Of a stretch of 64,000 nt of DNA, positions 23,062-34,252 are shown piece by piece; the first letter of the stretch is position 1; every line of letters begins with the position of its first letter. The stretch covers positions 4,489,198 through 4,553,197 of the forward strand of contig BCIX01000001.1 in assembly GCA_001600095.1 (NCBI GenBank), in the 5' to 3' direction. Both the position numbers and the translations under genes were made by a program. The DNA comes from Bullera alba. Lineage: Eukaryota; Basidiomycota; Tremellomycetes; Tremellales; Bulleraceae. The notes beneath the pieces are model-generated. The model saw nothing but the letters and a program-made list of their open reading frames with translations. It was not told where the DNA came from and made no database searches.

Positions 23062-23860
23062 ATGCCAGCGCTATCAAAGGTCGCCAAGTCCGATGAAGAA
23101 ATTCTTTGGGGATCTTCGCTCCCCAAGAGGAGAGCTTTTGCCAAGAGTGGCGGATACGACAGCGGCCAGAGCTGCGTGTGCTTCATGCACGATATCGGCT
23201 CGGAGCGATTCAACATCGGCGACAGGGCCACCAGAATCTACTACGACGACAAGGACGACTCTGACTTTGACTACATCGAATTCGGTTGCACCGCGACCGC
23301 CGTCTTGGCCGGTTGCAAGTCGAGACAGGGCAAATTGAAGACCGGTGCGAGCATAGTCGTCCCGAGGAAACCCCTTATGGGTCAGTCGGTTCGCCCCACG
23401 CTGAGGCGAGATATTGACGCCAGGCGACCGGACTACGTTGACCGATGTAGCCATATCTCGAGATTGGTCAGCGGTATCTTCACCGGCAGAAGCACAGACC
23501 CAGATGACGAAGACCACAATGAGATCAAGGACGGCTGGGAGCCGACTGACTACCCAGAGTTTGTCACAGCAGATCAGCCAGCATGGGATCCCTCGTCCAA
23601 GGTCGATATCGAGGTAACTATCCTAAAGTGGCAGGACGGAACCGACGGGTGGTTCGAGCACACCAGCGACACCGTCGAGTCGCTATACGCTGCAGCGGAG
23701 GGAACCAGGATGGCCCGTTTCCTGACCTCCGTGGGAGATCAGACGGAAGAGCAGTAGTCGTAGTTGTTCTCTTCGACCGGGATCGGATCAAAGCCTGCTT
23801 CTGAAGTCTGAAGAGCGAGCTTGACAAGATGATACACGATGATGCAGAGATATTGATTTG
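22831..23860 (+). repeat. Tandem duplication unit, copy 2
   Basis: Same order of blocks as copy 1: a 5' flank with AGAGATAGGGTGTCA and CATCTCCGACTTGA, the gene 23062-23757, and a 3' flank with CGGATCAAAGCCTGCTTCTG and GATACACGATGATGCAGAG. The divergence is moderate, so the duplication is not recent. Confidence 0.8.
23062..23757 (+). CDS. Orphan protein, paralogue B of a tandem pair
   Basis: An uninterrupted frame of 231 residues, intronless, on the same strand as paralogue A and roughly 60% identical by eye. Family unknown. The same conserved blocks appear (SSLP.R, RFNIGDRATRIYY, FDYIEFGCTATAV, RRP.Y..RCSHISRLV, GIFTGRS, IKDGWEPTDYPEF, LKWQDGTD). The N-terminal CVCF gives one more Cys than copy A, and GCKS another. 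It lacks a signal peptide and membrane segments. The N- and C-termini (MPA... and ..QTE.Q) match those of copy A, which supports both starts and stops. Confidence 0.8.
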   Translation: MPALSKVAKSDEEILWGSSLPKRRAFAKSGGYDSGQSCVCFMHDIGSERFNIGDRATRIYYDDKDDSDFDYIEFGCTATAVLAGCKSRQGKLKTGASIVVPRKPLMGQSVRPTLRRDIDARRPDYVDRCSHISRLVSGIFTGRSTDPDDEDHNEIKDGWEPTDYPEFVTADQPAWDPSSKVDIEVTILKWQDGTDGWFEHTSDTVESLYAAAEGTRMARFLTSVGDQTEEQ

Positions 23861-24024
23861 ATTATCCTACAATCTGCGTTCTTCCAAAATCCGACAACGA
23901 TTGATTTCTCGGTCGACACGTTTTCGCCATGCGTTGCTATTTCCTTCTTGGTGTGCTTTTACAACCCTTGATTTGATCTTCCTCTTTCTCCGCATTGAAA
24001 TCCTCTGGCTCCAGCTCGTCTTGC

Positions 24025-26967
24025 TTACGCAGTGGCTTGAGCAGTGGCTTGAGCAGTGGCTTGAGCAGTGGCTTGAGCAGTGGCTTGAGCAGTGTTCGCT
24101 CTGATCCACTTGATGTAGCTGACCAAAAATTGGACCTGCTCGAACGACTCGATGGCCTTGAGACCTCTTCTGCTCCTGATCATAGCAATGACCCTTTCGA
24201 CCATGGACATGACAATTTGATGCTCCAGTTCGGCCGGTAATTGAACTGCGTCATGAGACTGACCGGATCGACTTTGCTGCTCGTCATGTTGTCTGACAGC
24301 GGCCTCTTCCACAATCGCGAGCGATGGATGGGGAGGGACGAAGCCCATCTTGATAGCCCACGCCGAGGCTGTCAGTCCAGCACGGCCGACACCGCCTATT
24401 AATCAGTATGAATCGGATGGAGAAGCAAAGCACGCGGACAGTGGTATAGATCAAGAATGAGACGAAATGGGAGCAAGGAGATTTGTCAACATGGCATTCT
24501 CAGACTTGGCCACGACCACTAACCTCGACAATGGACCAAAACGTTGATGCCCTGCAAAGAGTACTTGGTAGCAATGAGGGAGACTTGCGAGTCGAACAGG
24601 GCGAGCGAGACTGGCGTTAGACCATCGGGCATCGGCATGCTGGAAGTGGGAAAGAATGAACGCGGTAAGCTTCGGTCGTCCGCTTGTGCTCTGAGGCTTG
24701 TTATTCACCGTATCACGTCCAGCCCAGTCCCCGCCGCGACTTCAAGATAGGTCTCCCATGGAACTCCGAGCAGAGCCAACTCAGTATCGTCAAGACAGCT
24801 GTGACAGATTCATCGGGCAGCAAATAAGAGAAGGAAGAAGGAACAGAGTGACATCGTAAGCTATAGTTCATAAGATGATCGTCGACTTGACTCACCAGAC
24901 TAAGCATCCGACACCCTCATTCTTGATCCTTCTGAGATCTGTCGCCAGATCTCTGCAGATCGGGCCGCGTCCCTTGACCGGACCTTCCATTCGTAGACGC
25001 TTTCCTGGACAACTGCTCAAAAGCAGATTGCCGATCCGAGGTCGATCAGACTCGATCCTATTGTGTGGGGCAGGAGACACAGCGAGAGGCGCATTCGGAT
25101 TCATCTGCGGGGGGATGAAAGACAAGAGTAGAGAAGGAACGTCGATTTTCGATCCAAGAATGAATGACGATGGTCGTTCGGAAGCGTCCGCCGTGCTGTA
25201 CATCTGATAGATCGACGACGGCACGACCATCTGCTCCGAGATCGTTGGCAGGAGTTCATCGGGGAAGAACGGCGAGATGATTATCGGATGCGTGTCCGAG
25301 GTCTTGACGACGTGACCAAACATGGCGGGATTGCCGCTATTGGCCGCTGAGCCTGGGGTACCGAGGTTCGGCGTAGAGGCCGACATGGCTTTGTCTCCAC
25401 TGCAGGGAAGGGATCTGTGACCGGATCCGGGCTGGATGACGCCGGTGGCAACAGCTTCCTCTACGACCATGGCTTCATCCACTTTTCGTCTCTTGTCCTC
25501 CTCTTCGACGCCGCATGCTGCTGGGCGCTTGGCACCACAGGATTGCGCTCGAGCGGGTCGAGTACCGGTGGCAGAGAGTCCAGTGGGGCTCTTGGCGAAT
25601 TGTGGCAATGGCTCGACGTCGACATCCATACCGTAGGAGTCGAGCGCCATGCACTCGGCCAGCTTGTCGAGCTCAGACACCGAGCGAACACCTTTAATGG
25701 ACTTTGGCGATGCGTTGATCGCGCTCGAGGTCACATGGGGCGTATCGCTAGTGACTTCGTTGTCACCGATCAGTGGACTAGCCATGGCTGCGCTAAGGTC
25801 CGCCAACAAGGAGATGGAGTGGGCAGGCGAGCTTCGCGAAGACTCGTAACTTGCCACGCTAGGATCGGTTGACGATTCTGCCGAGCTCCCTCGCCTTCGG
25901 TGTCGGCAGGAGAAAAACGTAGCCGAATTCGTGGTGATCAATCTCTCCAACTCTGCTTGCTTGTGCATGATGGTGGCGACGTGAGCAGGGTTTGAGTATG
26001 ACTGCGGCTCGTAGAAGTGCTTGGAGCCTGCCATTCTGTCAGAACAAGTACTGCGTGTATTCGAACAGTACTCACCTGTCGGGCCCCATTTGGACTGATT
26101 GTATCCGCTGTGTGGCCACTGAGAGCAGAGTCTTGCGCACTCGGTGATTCTCCTTCGCTGCTCCATAGCCCACTCTCGGCGCTTCTCCATTGCCGCCTCC
26201 GCATCAAGATGAGCCAAATCCTCCATGGTGAGTCTGGGCGTTCCAGCCGTTGGCACATAAATCGCATCTCGAGCCAGGGATGGATCGACTGAGGCCGCCG
26301 CTGACTGAACGACTGGCGGTTCAACGAGGGGCACATCTTTCTTGTTGCGTTTCTCGCCAAAAGCGATGCCCATGCTCATTCCGGTGTTGACTACCGCCTT
26401 CGCGACTTTGCCAAAGTACGGGGCCCATGAGGCGCGTGGTGCACTGTTCGTGGTTGGCGAGGTAGGCGAAGCTGGGTCCTGCACCACTGGATCTGGCTGG
26501 AGAAACGAAGGTGCTCGAGAGCTGGACGGCGTCGGCAGTGGGGTAGCGACGAAGGACGCCGAGCAAGATGTTGTCATGGACGGAGCAGGCGTGACTCGTC
26601 CTCCGTGAGGGTCCACATCCTCGCCATGTTTGTAAGAGCCTGGCTCACTCATGAGAGTATCTTGTCCTTTGTCCGACTGAGGTGGCGAGGGTGAGGCTGA
26701 GGCGGCAGAGGACGAGATGTCCTCGAACGACAAGCCCAGGGCATCCACAGTCTGCACCTCGGCCTTTGACGACTTTCTGCTCAGCGCCCCCACCAAGGAC
26801 GAGGGGAGATTTTTGGTCTTGCGCTTCGGAGCCGACGACTGGTGCCGATTCGCAGTCGGGAAATGGGCCGCGGAGACATTAGGAGAAGAGGCATGCTTCA
26901 TCGATGGCGTCGAGTTGCGCTGCGGAAAGTACGGCTGGGGAGGTGTTGCTGTAGCAGCCCTCGACAT
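24025..26967 (-). CDS. CDKN3-like dual-specificity protein phosphatase
   Basis: Exons 26967-26076, 26027-24896, 24798-24709, 24639-24524 and 24395-24025 give 866 residues. The catalytic domain is C-terminal: VGCLVCCLDD, VPWETYLEVA, PMPDGLTP, then the active-site loop VHCRGGVGRAG (HCx5R, with the catalytic Cys in HCRG), followed by RRGLKAIESFEQVQFL. This is the CDKN3/KAP-like tyrosine/dual-specificity class found in fungi. The N-terminal ~650 residues are low-complexity, Ser/Pro/Thr-rich and probably disordered and regulatory. The last ~22 residues are repeats of TAQA coded by a 12-bp tandem repeat. The first intron (26028-26075, 48 nt) is in frame and stop-free. The substrate is unknown. Confidence 0.88.
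24029..24093 (+). repeat. 12-bp tandem repeat inside a coding tail
   Basis: Five perfect copies of GCAGTGGCTTGA (24029-24088) plus a partial sixth. On the minus strand they code the repeated TAQA at the phosphatase C-terminus, ending one codon before the stop at 24025-24027. Copy number is likely to vary between strains. Confidence 0.9.
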
Positions 26968-28639
26968 GATGAGGATTATGGGGGTTGTCGGCTAGGGTGG
27001 CGAAGAAGTGCGGTGGCGTGAAAATGGCTGAGATTTTGGGAGGTGATATGAATGTCACACCGTTTTCTTCGCGCCTGTGAGGGATCTGTCGAACGTGTGA
27101 GGCTACACGATAGTGATGTTCGTGTGCGTGACCTGGGCTGCCTTGCGATGCAGATCAAGAGCTCAAGTATCTCTACTCCTGGTGGTGGCGATGATGCTCA
27201 AAATCCTCCTTTGACAAGCTCCTAGTCGGTAGATAGTCGACAAACGAGCGGACGTGGGTGAAAGGATATTGTAGAGACAGCGAGAGCCGATATCGAGCAG
27301 AGATGTAGAGCGTATTTTGTGGACTGTAGGTTCAGAGTTTTGGAGACGCCGAGCGATTATAAGCCTAGTGAATATCGAAATGAACTGGGACGTCGATGTG
27401 GGTATGGCGAATATGGGTGTAGATGCCTGCAGTGCTTGTGTATGGGGCTTCGTCGATGGTAATGTTACGTGTCCATTTACCAGCTCAGCACCCTCTCTCC
27501 TCGGACAAGATGATAATGACGGTGGCAAAGTTGGAGAGCATCTCGGCGATGTTGGGTGGGGAGTCGTGTGTTGCCGTGTATGTGCGATACCGCTTTACAA
27601 GGGTATACCAATTATTGATTGGGAACCTGGTTCGAGTCGTCTGAGTGGTGCTTTGTGTTGTCTAAGTCTGATGTTGTTGCAGGTCTATCTTGACGTGAGG
27701 CCTTTTGACTATAGGAGGAATCTAACCCTGGTTTCTTTCTCTTTCTCCTCTTTGTGGACTTTATTTTGAGGACTAGCATAAGTGAAGGGCGTCAGGATAC
27801 GCTCATGACATGAGACTGGGCCTAGATGCTCACCTGCTTGATGCTGTCGCCTTCAAGTACTAGACCGGCTCCAAGAGGCTGTTCCGGCGTTGGCCGGTAG
27901 GGCTCCCCCTGTTTGGTTTCTACTTTTGGTGCAACGAGGTTGGCTGTTTTGATAGCTGGGCTTTCGTCAAAGATGCGGCTCAGAGTGTAAAACGGAGTGG
28001 AACACCTAGAGTGATGGGGATTGTAATGGTCTGATAGAAGGACGGTGTCTCGATGCTTTGGAGTAGGATGTAGGATATAGTTCTATCAGGTCGAGTCGTC
28101 GGTGGCGAGGATGAGGCTCACAGTTCCCACACCAAGTCTAGGCCCCAGATGCGCCTCCTCCTGAATTTTGATTCCGCTCACCCGGACAAATCTCGAATTC
28201 AGGGTGGGGACCGAGAACGTCAGAGTCTCCCACGGTAATGATTTAGAGTGAAACCGGTCACGAGCCTGTGCTGGCGAGATCTACCCGCGGCGGATCAGTG
28301 CGGAATCAAATGACGCTGCTGGCCTAATTTCTTATCGCCGATACCCAGGTCCATTCTAAACGCCGATGGAACTCCAAAAATCTCAACTCACCCTGGCTGC
28401 CCCCAGTGCCACACTCGTGCTCGCGACCAGGCAGCTCGACTTCACTGTTCGCAGGCTCGCTCTCCTGTCTTTCCTCCATCACCTACTTTTAATCGTTTGC
28501 TTAGACTTGCAGCAAACGGGAAGACAGTGCAACATCTCCTTGACTGATTCGTTCATCGAGGATTTTACTTCCAAGTAAGCAAGCCCCAACCACGACATAA
28601 AATACAACCAAACCACCACCAAACCCAACTTCAGCAACA
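26968..28639. other. Long divergent intergenic region
   Basis: About 1.67 kb lies between the phosphatase and RPS0 starts. Several open frames on both strands (for example 27317-27769 plus and 27528-27163 minus) show no family or splicing logic and are judged chance. An open frame at 28366-28578, ending 61 bp before the RPS0 ATG, could be a leader frame. The stretch nearest RPS0 is rich in CAACC/CCAAA, as in highly expressed fungal leaders. Nothing else is seen. Confidence 0.5.
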
Positions 28640-28708
28640 ATGTCCGCCGACAAGCTTCCCGCCTCCCTCCAGGCCACCGAGGAGGACATTCAGCTCCTGC
28701 TGTCTGCC

Positions 28709-28741
<33 letters not shown>

Positions 28742-29907
28742 ACCATGGAGCCATACGTCTGGAAACGACGAGCCGATGGTGAGTAAAGGTGGCAGATGCG
28801 GCACAATCTGCTGGAGTAGCAGGGACGGAGGGGAAGGAAAGGAGTGTGAGGACACGAAGGAAACATGTCGCCGGACGAGATTATGCAAAAGTGAAGGAGA
28901 ATGGAAGCCTACAGCAGATTGTGACCGAGGTTATGCTAGAAATCTCCACTGACCCAAATCCCCAGGTATCCACGTCTTGAACATCGGCAAGACCTGGGAG
29001 AAACTCGTCCTTGCTGCCCGAATCCTTGCCACCATCGACAACCCCAACGACATCTGTGTCATCTCTGCCCGACCATACGGTCACCGAGCTGTCCTGAAGT
29101 TCGCTGGTTTCACCGGTGCCCAGCCCATTGCCGGCCGATTCACCCCAGGTAACTTCACCAACTACATCACCAAGTCCTTCAAGGAGCCACGAGTCATCAT
29201 CGTCACCGACCCCCGAGTTGACCACCAGGCTATCCGAGAGGCCGCCTACGTTAACATCCCGTGAGTGCTGCTTCACACATGGAAAGAGGTCCAAAGGGTG
29301 GCCGGGACAGAGCGCATCTGGGAATGTTAGGAGAGGAATCCGATGGTGCACAAGGGAACAGCAACACGGCTCTGAATAACTGCTGACCCAATCCAGAGTT
29401 ATCGCCTTCGCCGACACCGACGCTTCCCTCAAGTTCGTCGATGTTGCCATCCCAACCAACAACAAGTCCCGACACTCCATCGGACTTATGTGGTACCTCC
29501 TCTGCCGAGAGGTCCTCCGACTCAAGGGCACTGTCCCAAGAGGCCCAACCGGCCAGTCCGGATGGGATGTCCTCCCAGACTTGTTCTTCTACCGAGACCC
29601 AGAGGAGATCGAGCGAGAGGCCGCCGAGAAGGCCGCTGCCCTCGCCGCTGAGAACGGAGAGGATGCCGATGCCGCCGCCAACGGTGCCGCTACCGCCCTC
29701 GCCCAGGAGTGGGACGCTGGAAACGCTGCCGACGCCGTCTTCGCCGCCCAGCCAACCGACCAGGGTGAGTTTAGATGCGGAAGATAGTTGTGTGACCAAT
29801 GACTGACTCACATGCTAGCCCTCGACTGGTCCGCTGACCCACAGACCGGTAACGACTGGGCTGCTGACCCAGCTCAGGCCACCGCCGACCCATCCGGTGG
29901 TTGGTAA
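28640..29907 (+). CDS. RPS0: 40S ribosomal protein S0 (uS2, RPSA)
   Basis: Exons 28640-28778, 28966-29260, 29397-29764 and 29819-29907 give 296 residues. uS2 sits on the 40S subunit and is needed for 20S pre-rRNA processing. Clear family segments are [62 protein letters not shown] and [15 protein letters not shown]. The C-terminus is acidic and Ala-rich, with two DWAADP/DWSADP-type repeats like those in animal laminin-receptor-related S0. Codon use is strongly C-ending (GCC, GAC, AAG), unlike its neighbours, as expected for high expression. The first two introns (187 and 136 nt) are longer than the local norm, which is common in ribosomal protein genes. Confidence 0.97.
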
Positions 29908-30508
29908 TACGTCAATCTTCGGATTGTCACTATACAAAACGGATATAGGAGCTAGATACGCTTATATCTTGTTCCCTCATGCATTGGGTATACAGAGCAA
30001 ATGGCAGTGTCCCCGTTCTGCTTCGATTCCTTCTAAATCTAAACAGCATCAGTACTAGCTCCCTTCGATCGTCGATCGTGGCTTGGGACCACAGCTGCTA
30101 CTCTATACAGCTGCTCTTACTCTGCGGAGATGTCCGATCACAGGTACCTGGCCCAGTGGTCCGGATTTGTCCGGGATCCTGCTTTTCCGGACGCAGGAGT
30201 AGGACATCGACGATGCGCTGACCAAGAAGACGGCGATTAGGCCTCTGGCTCTGTCTACCACTGTACAGTACGTCGCGATGCAAGTGGCAGCTAGCTAGCG
30301 TCGTCAGGACTGTCTGAGTCGAGGGCGCGGTGATATCGCAAGACTGGCTAAGAATGACATGGACCTGAACGGAACTTCGGAAGGAAGAGTCGCCGATGAT
30401 GCAAGATCTAATTGTGGTGAATGACGAATTGCGCAACCGATAGTCTCAGCTGCGAGTGTGCTGACTAAGAGCAAGTGTATATAAGCCGGCTCATTCTCGA
30501 CTTCAGTC
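29908..30508. other. Intergenic, RPS0 3' side and GST promoter
   Basis: No gene is supported. A TATATAAG box-like sequence lies at about 30478-30485, 24 bp before the first in-frame ATG of the GST gene. Confidence 0.5.
30478..30485 (+). promoter_or_regulatory. TATA-like element before GST
   Basis: TATATAAG on the plus strand. If it acts as a TATA box, transcription would start near or after the first ATG (30509), so the second ATG (30536) or the third (30674) would be used. This is a sequence match only. Confidence 0.4.
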
Positions 30509-31633
30509 TTGCTACATCCATCCATCCACTCGCCCATGAGAATCTGTTCACCTGTGTATAGTCCCCTAAGAACACTATCACGCCCGATACTCTCGCACTC
30601 TATCAGAGCCATTGTCGCCCATTTCCGCCCAACAACAACCCCCGTCAGATCTTTCAGTAATTCTATACCCACCATGTCTTCCTCCACGCTTCCACCTCTG
30701 CAGAAGCCAGAGTCCCTCAAAGACTCTCAGGTGACGCCCAAGCTCCACCTATACACCGTCGGCACGCCGAACGGCTTCAAGGTGTCCATCCTGCTCGAAG
30801 AACTCTTGCTCGCCTACCCAGACCTCAAGGAGGGTGAACTCGCTTACGACTTTTCCAACATCTCCTTCCAGGAGAAGGACCAGAAGAAGCCAGAGTTCCT
30901 CGCGATCAACCCCAACGGCAGGATCCCCGCCCTCGTCGACGACAATGTCAAGGATCCATCCACTGGCAAGGGACACAATGTTTTTGAGAGTGCCAGCATC
31001 CTGCTTTGGCTGGTCGAGAACTACGACAAGGATAATAAGTTCTGGTTTGAAGACCCCCTCTTGAGAAGCAAAGCCCTCAGTTGGATCTTCTTCGCCCACG
31101 GCGGTGAGTAAGCACTCCGCGATTCACTTCCGCGGTATCTTCCTGCCTCGTCGGTCTTCACAGTGCCAACATCAGCTTACCCTCCCTCGCAGGCGTTGGA
31201 CCAATGCAAGGGCAGGCCAACCACTTCTTCAGGTATGCCCCGGAGAAGATCCCCTACGGTATCAACCGGTACCAAGAGGAGACACAGCGACTGTACACTG
31301 TGCTCGAGGATGGTCTAAACGCCGGCAAAGGCGAGTGGCTCGTTGGAGACAAGTACTCTGCTGCTGACATCAACGGTGGGTACACTGATTGACTGACGGA
31401 GGTCTCCGGAGCTGACGACGATCACAGTGTACGGCTGGGTTCGATCGCACGCCTGGGCTGGTATCGACATCGAGCCCACTCCCAAGCTCAAAGCTTGGAA
31501 AGAGCGAATCGACGCCAGAGAGGGCGTGTACAATGGATTGGGCGTGCCAGTTCGGTCCAAGCCTCTTAGCAAGGAAGACGAGGAGAAACAAGCCAAAGAG
31601 GCAGCCAAGTGGATCTTCGCGAAGGACAAGTAG
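30509..31633 (+). CDS. Glutathione S-transferase, Ure2p-like
   Basis: Exons 30509-31103, 31193-31375 and 31428-31633. From the ATG at 30674 the protein is 272 residues, a normal GST length. The thioredoxin-like N-domain shows [31 protein letters not shown] and the glutathione-binding [10 protein letters not shown]. The helical C-domain has [18 protein letters not shown]. Ure2-like GSTs conjugate or reduce substrates with glutathione. The frame stays open upstream, through ATGs at 30536 and 30509. This adds 46-55 residues rich in Arg, Ser and Pro with almost no acidic residues ([18 protein letters not shown]), which resembles a mitochondrial presequence. Dual localisation is an inference. Confidence 0.92.
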
Positions 31634-31867
31634 ACTGGAGGAACGTTGAACGCAAGCAGTCGAAGCTGAGTCGGTTGTCAGAAGCCATATTTTGAGAAAG
31701 ATCAAACAGCATCTTGAATGCCAGTATGCAGAAAAAGGTACATGAATGACAACGGAGGTCCTGATAGATGTGGATATTGCGTGCTGGGTATGTCGAATGA
31801 TGCGGATGACTGATATCGAAAGAGGGCAGGGCTTGGCGAGCGAGGAGTATGGGTGTGGTTGTTGTCC

Positions 31868-32602
31868 GTTACCCCCAGGCTTGAGTGTTGCTATATCAGG
31901 TCAGCTTGATTTGACCAAAGGGTAGCGACTAGCGGATCACGGCAGAGAGCTCGACCGACCTGTAGTTGACTATCAAATGCCCTTCGGTACCGAAGCACTG
32001 AGATGAATCAGCTCCTTGACCTTGCTGACTGGTAGGTGTATCATTCACCTTGTAAAGATTCCCGACCGTGTCATCTGGAGCAGGCGCGAACGCAGCGTTG
32101 ATATACGTGAACTTCATACCCATCAGCAACCAGGCGCGATAATTGGGTCGAGACCGGGACTCACTAATGGGTCGCCTGCTTTCATTCCCAATTGATTCCT
32201 CAGAAAAACGATGACCGCTTGAAACTTGTTGCCAGCGGTGACTTTGAACACGTTGTTCTTCATGATCGGGGCCGAGCCTATCGATTTGAACCGCACGACC
32301 ACTGTTGCAATCGCGTCAATCACATATCCTCGGCCAACTCTCAGAGCACTTTCCGGCCGAGGTCCTGTCATATTGACCGACCTTTAGAGGAGTCTTTGAC
32401 CTTATAGTGCTCCAGAGCCTCCCTAGCACTGGGTTTGATACTCTGAGATGCTCCCAGTGGTGATTCTAGAGGAGCAGAGGTGAGGGGTGTACAATCAGCT
32501 CTGATGGCTCGAGCGTTGGGCAAGGGAAATGTGAAACTCACCACCGGTGGGTGAATGCAAAGCGGGCGACATGAGGTCAGGTATGGGCAATGTAGACGAC
32601 AT
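31868..32602 (-). CDS. ATG12: ATG12, ubiquitin-like autophagy conjugation protein
   Basis: Six exons (32602-32542, 32465-32382, 32301-32165, 32111-32049, 31997-31960, 31889-31868) give 134 residues. Atg12 is conjugated through its C-terminal Gly to Atg5 by Atg7 and Atg10. The Atg12-Atg5/Atg16 complex then promotes Atg8 lipidation. The ubiquitin-fold core is unmistakable: [63 protein letters not shown] and the terminal AWG. The last exon codes only seven residues and supplies the essential Gly. The intron before FTYINA ends in AAG, not CAG/TAG. No single open frame spans the gene, so it is easily missed. Confidence 0.95.
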
Positions 32603-32816
32603 GGCTGCTCCAGATCTCCCTCGCCAAGCTCAGCTACGGAGAACGAATGTCGAGTAGAACTACGGTAGAGAAGCAGTTCATGACCGGGAGCACCGAGCGG
32701 CGCAAGTCGCAACTCGGTTGACCGCACCGCCAAAATAGCCGATAGTCGTGATCGCCTATACTAAGGTCGTCTTTCACCTTTACTCTACCTCAACACAGTG
32801 CATCACGACCATCAGC

Positions 32817-34035
32817 ATGGACGACGAAGAGAAGAGAGATGCCCAAGAGTCTATGACTACGAATGATCAAGCTGGTCAAAAGTCGGGAAGCAATGCCGCT
32901 GGCTCCTCTACCAACGACCAAGCCGGGAGCTCATCAACCCAAGATAGCGGATTCAAGGAGAAGATGGAGCAGACGTCTCGCGATAGAGTGGCAGCTATGA
33001 AGCAAGCGAGGGACGCAGCTATGTCCGAGACAGGCAGTCAGACTGCACCGCTGCAAGGGGTAAGCGGTAGCTTATACGTCACTTAGTGTCTCGCGAGCTG
33101 ACCTGGACCCATACTTTTAGGTCTCAACGCCTGTTCAACAAATGCCTGTTCCGCCTGTACGTCCTAGGTCCCTACCAGCGCTACAGTACCCCCCACCTCG
33201 GCCATCGACATTGCCACTGCTGCTCAAGCGAATGTCATATCTACTCTCGTTCATTCTCGGTGCTGGTGCCATCACATCGCTATTCTGGTCAACTTTCCTC
33301 CTCCCACTCCTCCACTCTAGTTTCTCTGCCCGCAAAGCCCTAGTGGATCAACAGTCAGATCGCATATCGAAAGTGTTGACGACTCTGAGATCGATAAGGT
33401 CGCAATCGATGTATCCCCAACCGTCAACCCAGTCCGTTGAGGTCTCAACGTCGACAAGCCATACCGGCTCATCACCGGGAGGCTCTGTCAAGAGTTATAG
33501 TGGAAAGGATAAACAGGTCGCCGTGGCCTTGCACAAATCGGGTATTGAAGAGATTCCATCCTCAGCAGCATCATCCTCGTCATCGCATAGAGACGAGTCA
33601 AAGCAGTTGATTCACAAACGCACTCCACAAAAGGACGAAGTAGACAATGAGCAGGAAAAGAGGATCTATACCCCCTTGTTGCCTATCGACAGGATCACCA
33701 CCTTGACAGCCTCATTGCGGTCATTGTCAGAGGCGATTGACGGCAATTCAATAACGAGGCAATCGCTCTTATCGACTTTGGAGTCGTACACCGCCTTGCT
33801 CCACAGAGAGATGTACCTCCGCAACAACTCGGCGTTCGGGGCTAGGGGAATCAACTTGAACACCCTGGGACAAAACTTGGCGCAATACTCCTCACATGGC
33901 TCGGATGGCGGCGAGGAGGAACGTGCTGTCGGATCGATTCAGGCAAAGCCCGAAGAGTGGGATATGGTCAGGAAAGAGGTCAGAGCGATAAAGGGAATGC
34001 TGTTGGGAAGGAGGAACTTCACGCAGGTGCAGTAA
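32817..34035 (+). CDS. Membrane protein with one hydrophobic segment, possibly Pex14-like
   Basis: Exons 32817-33059 and 33121-34035 give 385 residues. The N-terminal ~80 residues are hydrophilic (Ser/Gln/Asn-rich). A proline-rich stretch (PPVRPRSLPALQYPPPRPS) follows, then one hydrophobic segment (SYLLSFILGAGAITSLFW) near residue 120. After LLPLLHSS comes a heptad-like region (QSDRISKVLTTLRSI), then Ser-rich linkers and a helical C-terminus. Proline motif, single membrane segment and coiled coil in that order recall peroxins Pex14/Pex33. The conserved Pex14 N-terminal domain is not seen, so the name is weak. It is divergent from ATG12 (214 bp). Confidence 0.65.
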
Positions 34036-34252
34036 CATCCGACCCGAGACCGCTTGCCACTGGTGTTATCAGCTCGAGGAACTGGGCGATGGCGGTCGAA
34101 GCTGGTGCGCATGAGCTCAACATTGATGCGATGCATTTGTGTAGTCGTACAGATGTGTTCGATGGGTCCTTTGACAGCGATGCCCTCCCCAAGATTAATC
34201 TTCCTCTTCCCCACCCAGACTCTCCATCAGCTGTCTCAATTAGCTTAATCGT

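Noticed and set aside
24029..24093. Regular 12-bp repeats as a possible CRISPR or other array
   Set aside because: Units are directly adjacent with no spacers and lie in frame within a coding exon of a eukaryotic gene.
27625..27640. GGTTCGAGTC, a tRNA B-box-like sequence
   Set aside because: No matching A box, anticodon arm or acceptor stem could be formed around it.
27317..27769. 150-residue open frame on the plus strand upstream of RPS0
   Set aside because: Overlaps a minus-strand frame of similar length, has no domain or plausible exon continuation, and is best treated as chance.
27883..27897. Small inverted repeat CCGGC-GTTG-GCCGG
   Set aside because: A 5-bp stem is expected by chance in this much sequence, and there is no T-run or RNA gene nearby.
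28366..28578. 70-residue protein just upstream of RPS0
   Set aside because: No family resemblance; more likely leader sequence of the RPS0 transcript, at most an upstream open frame.
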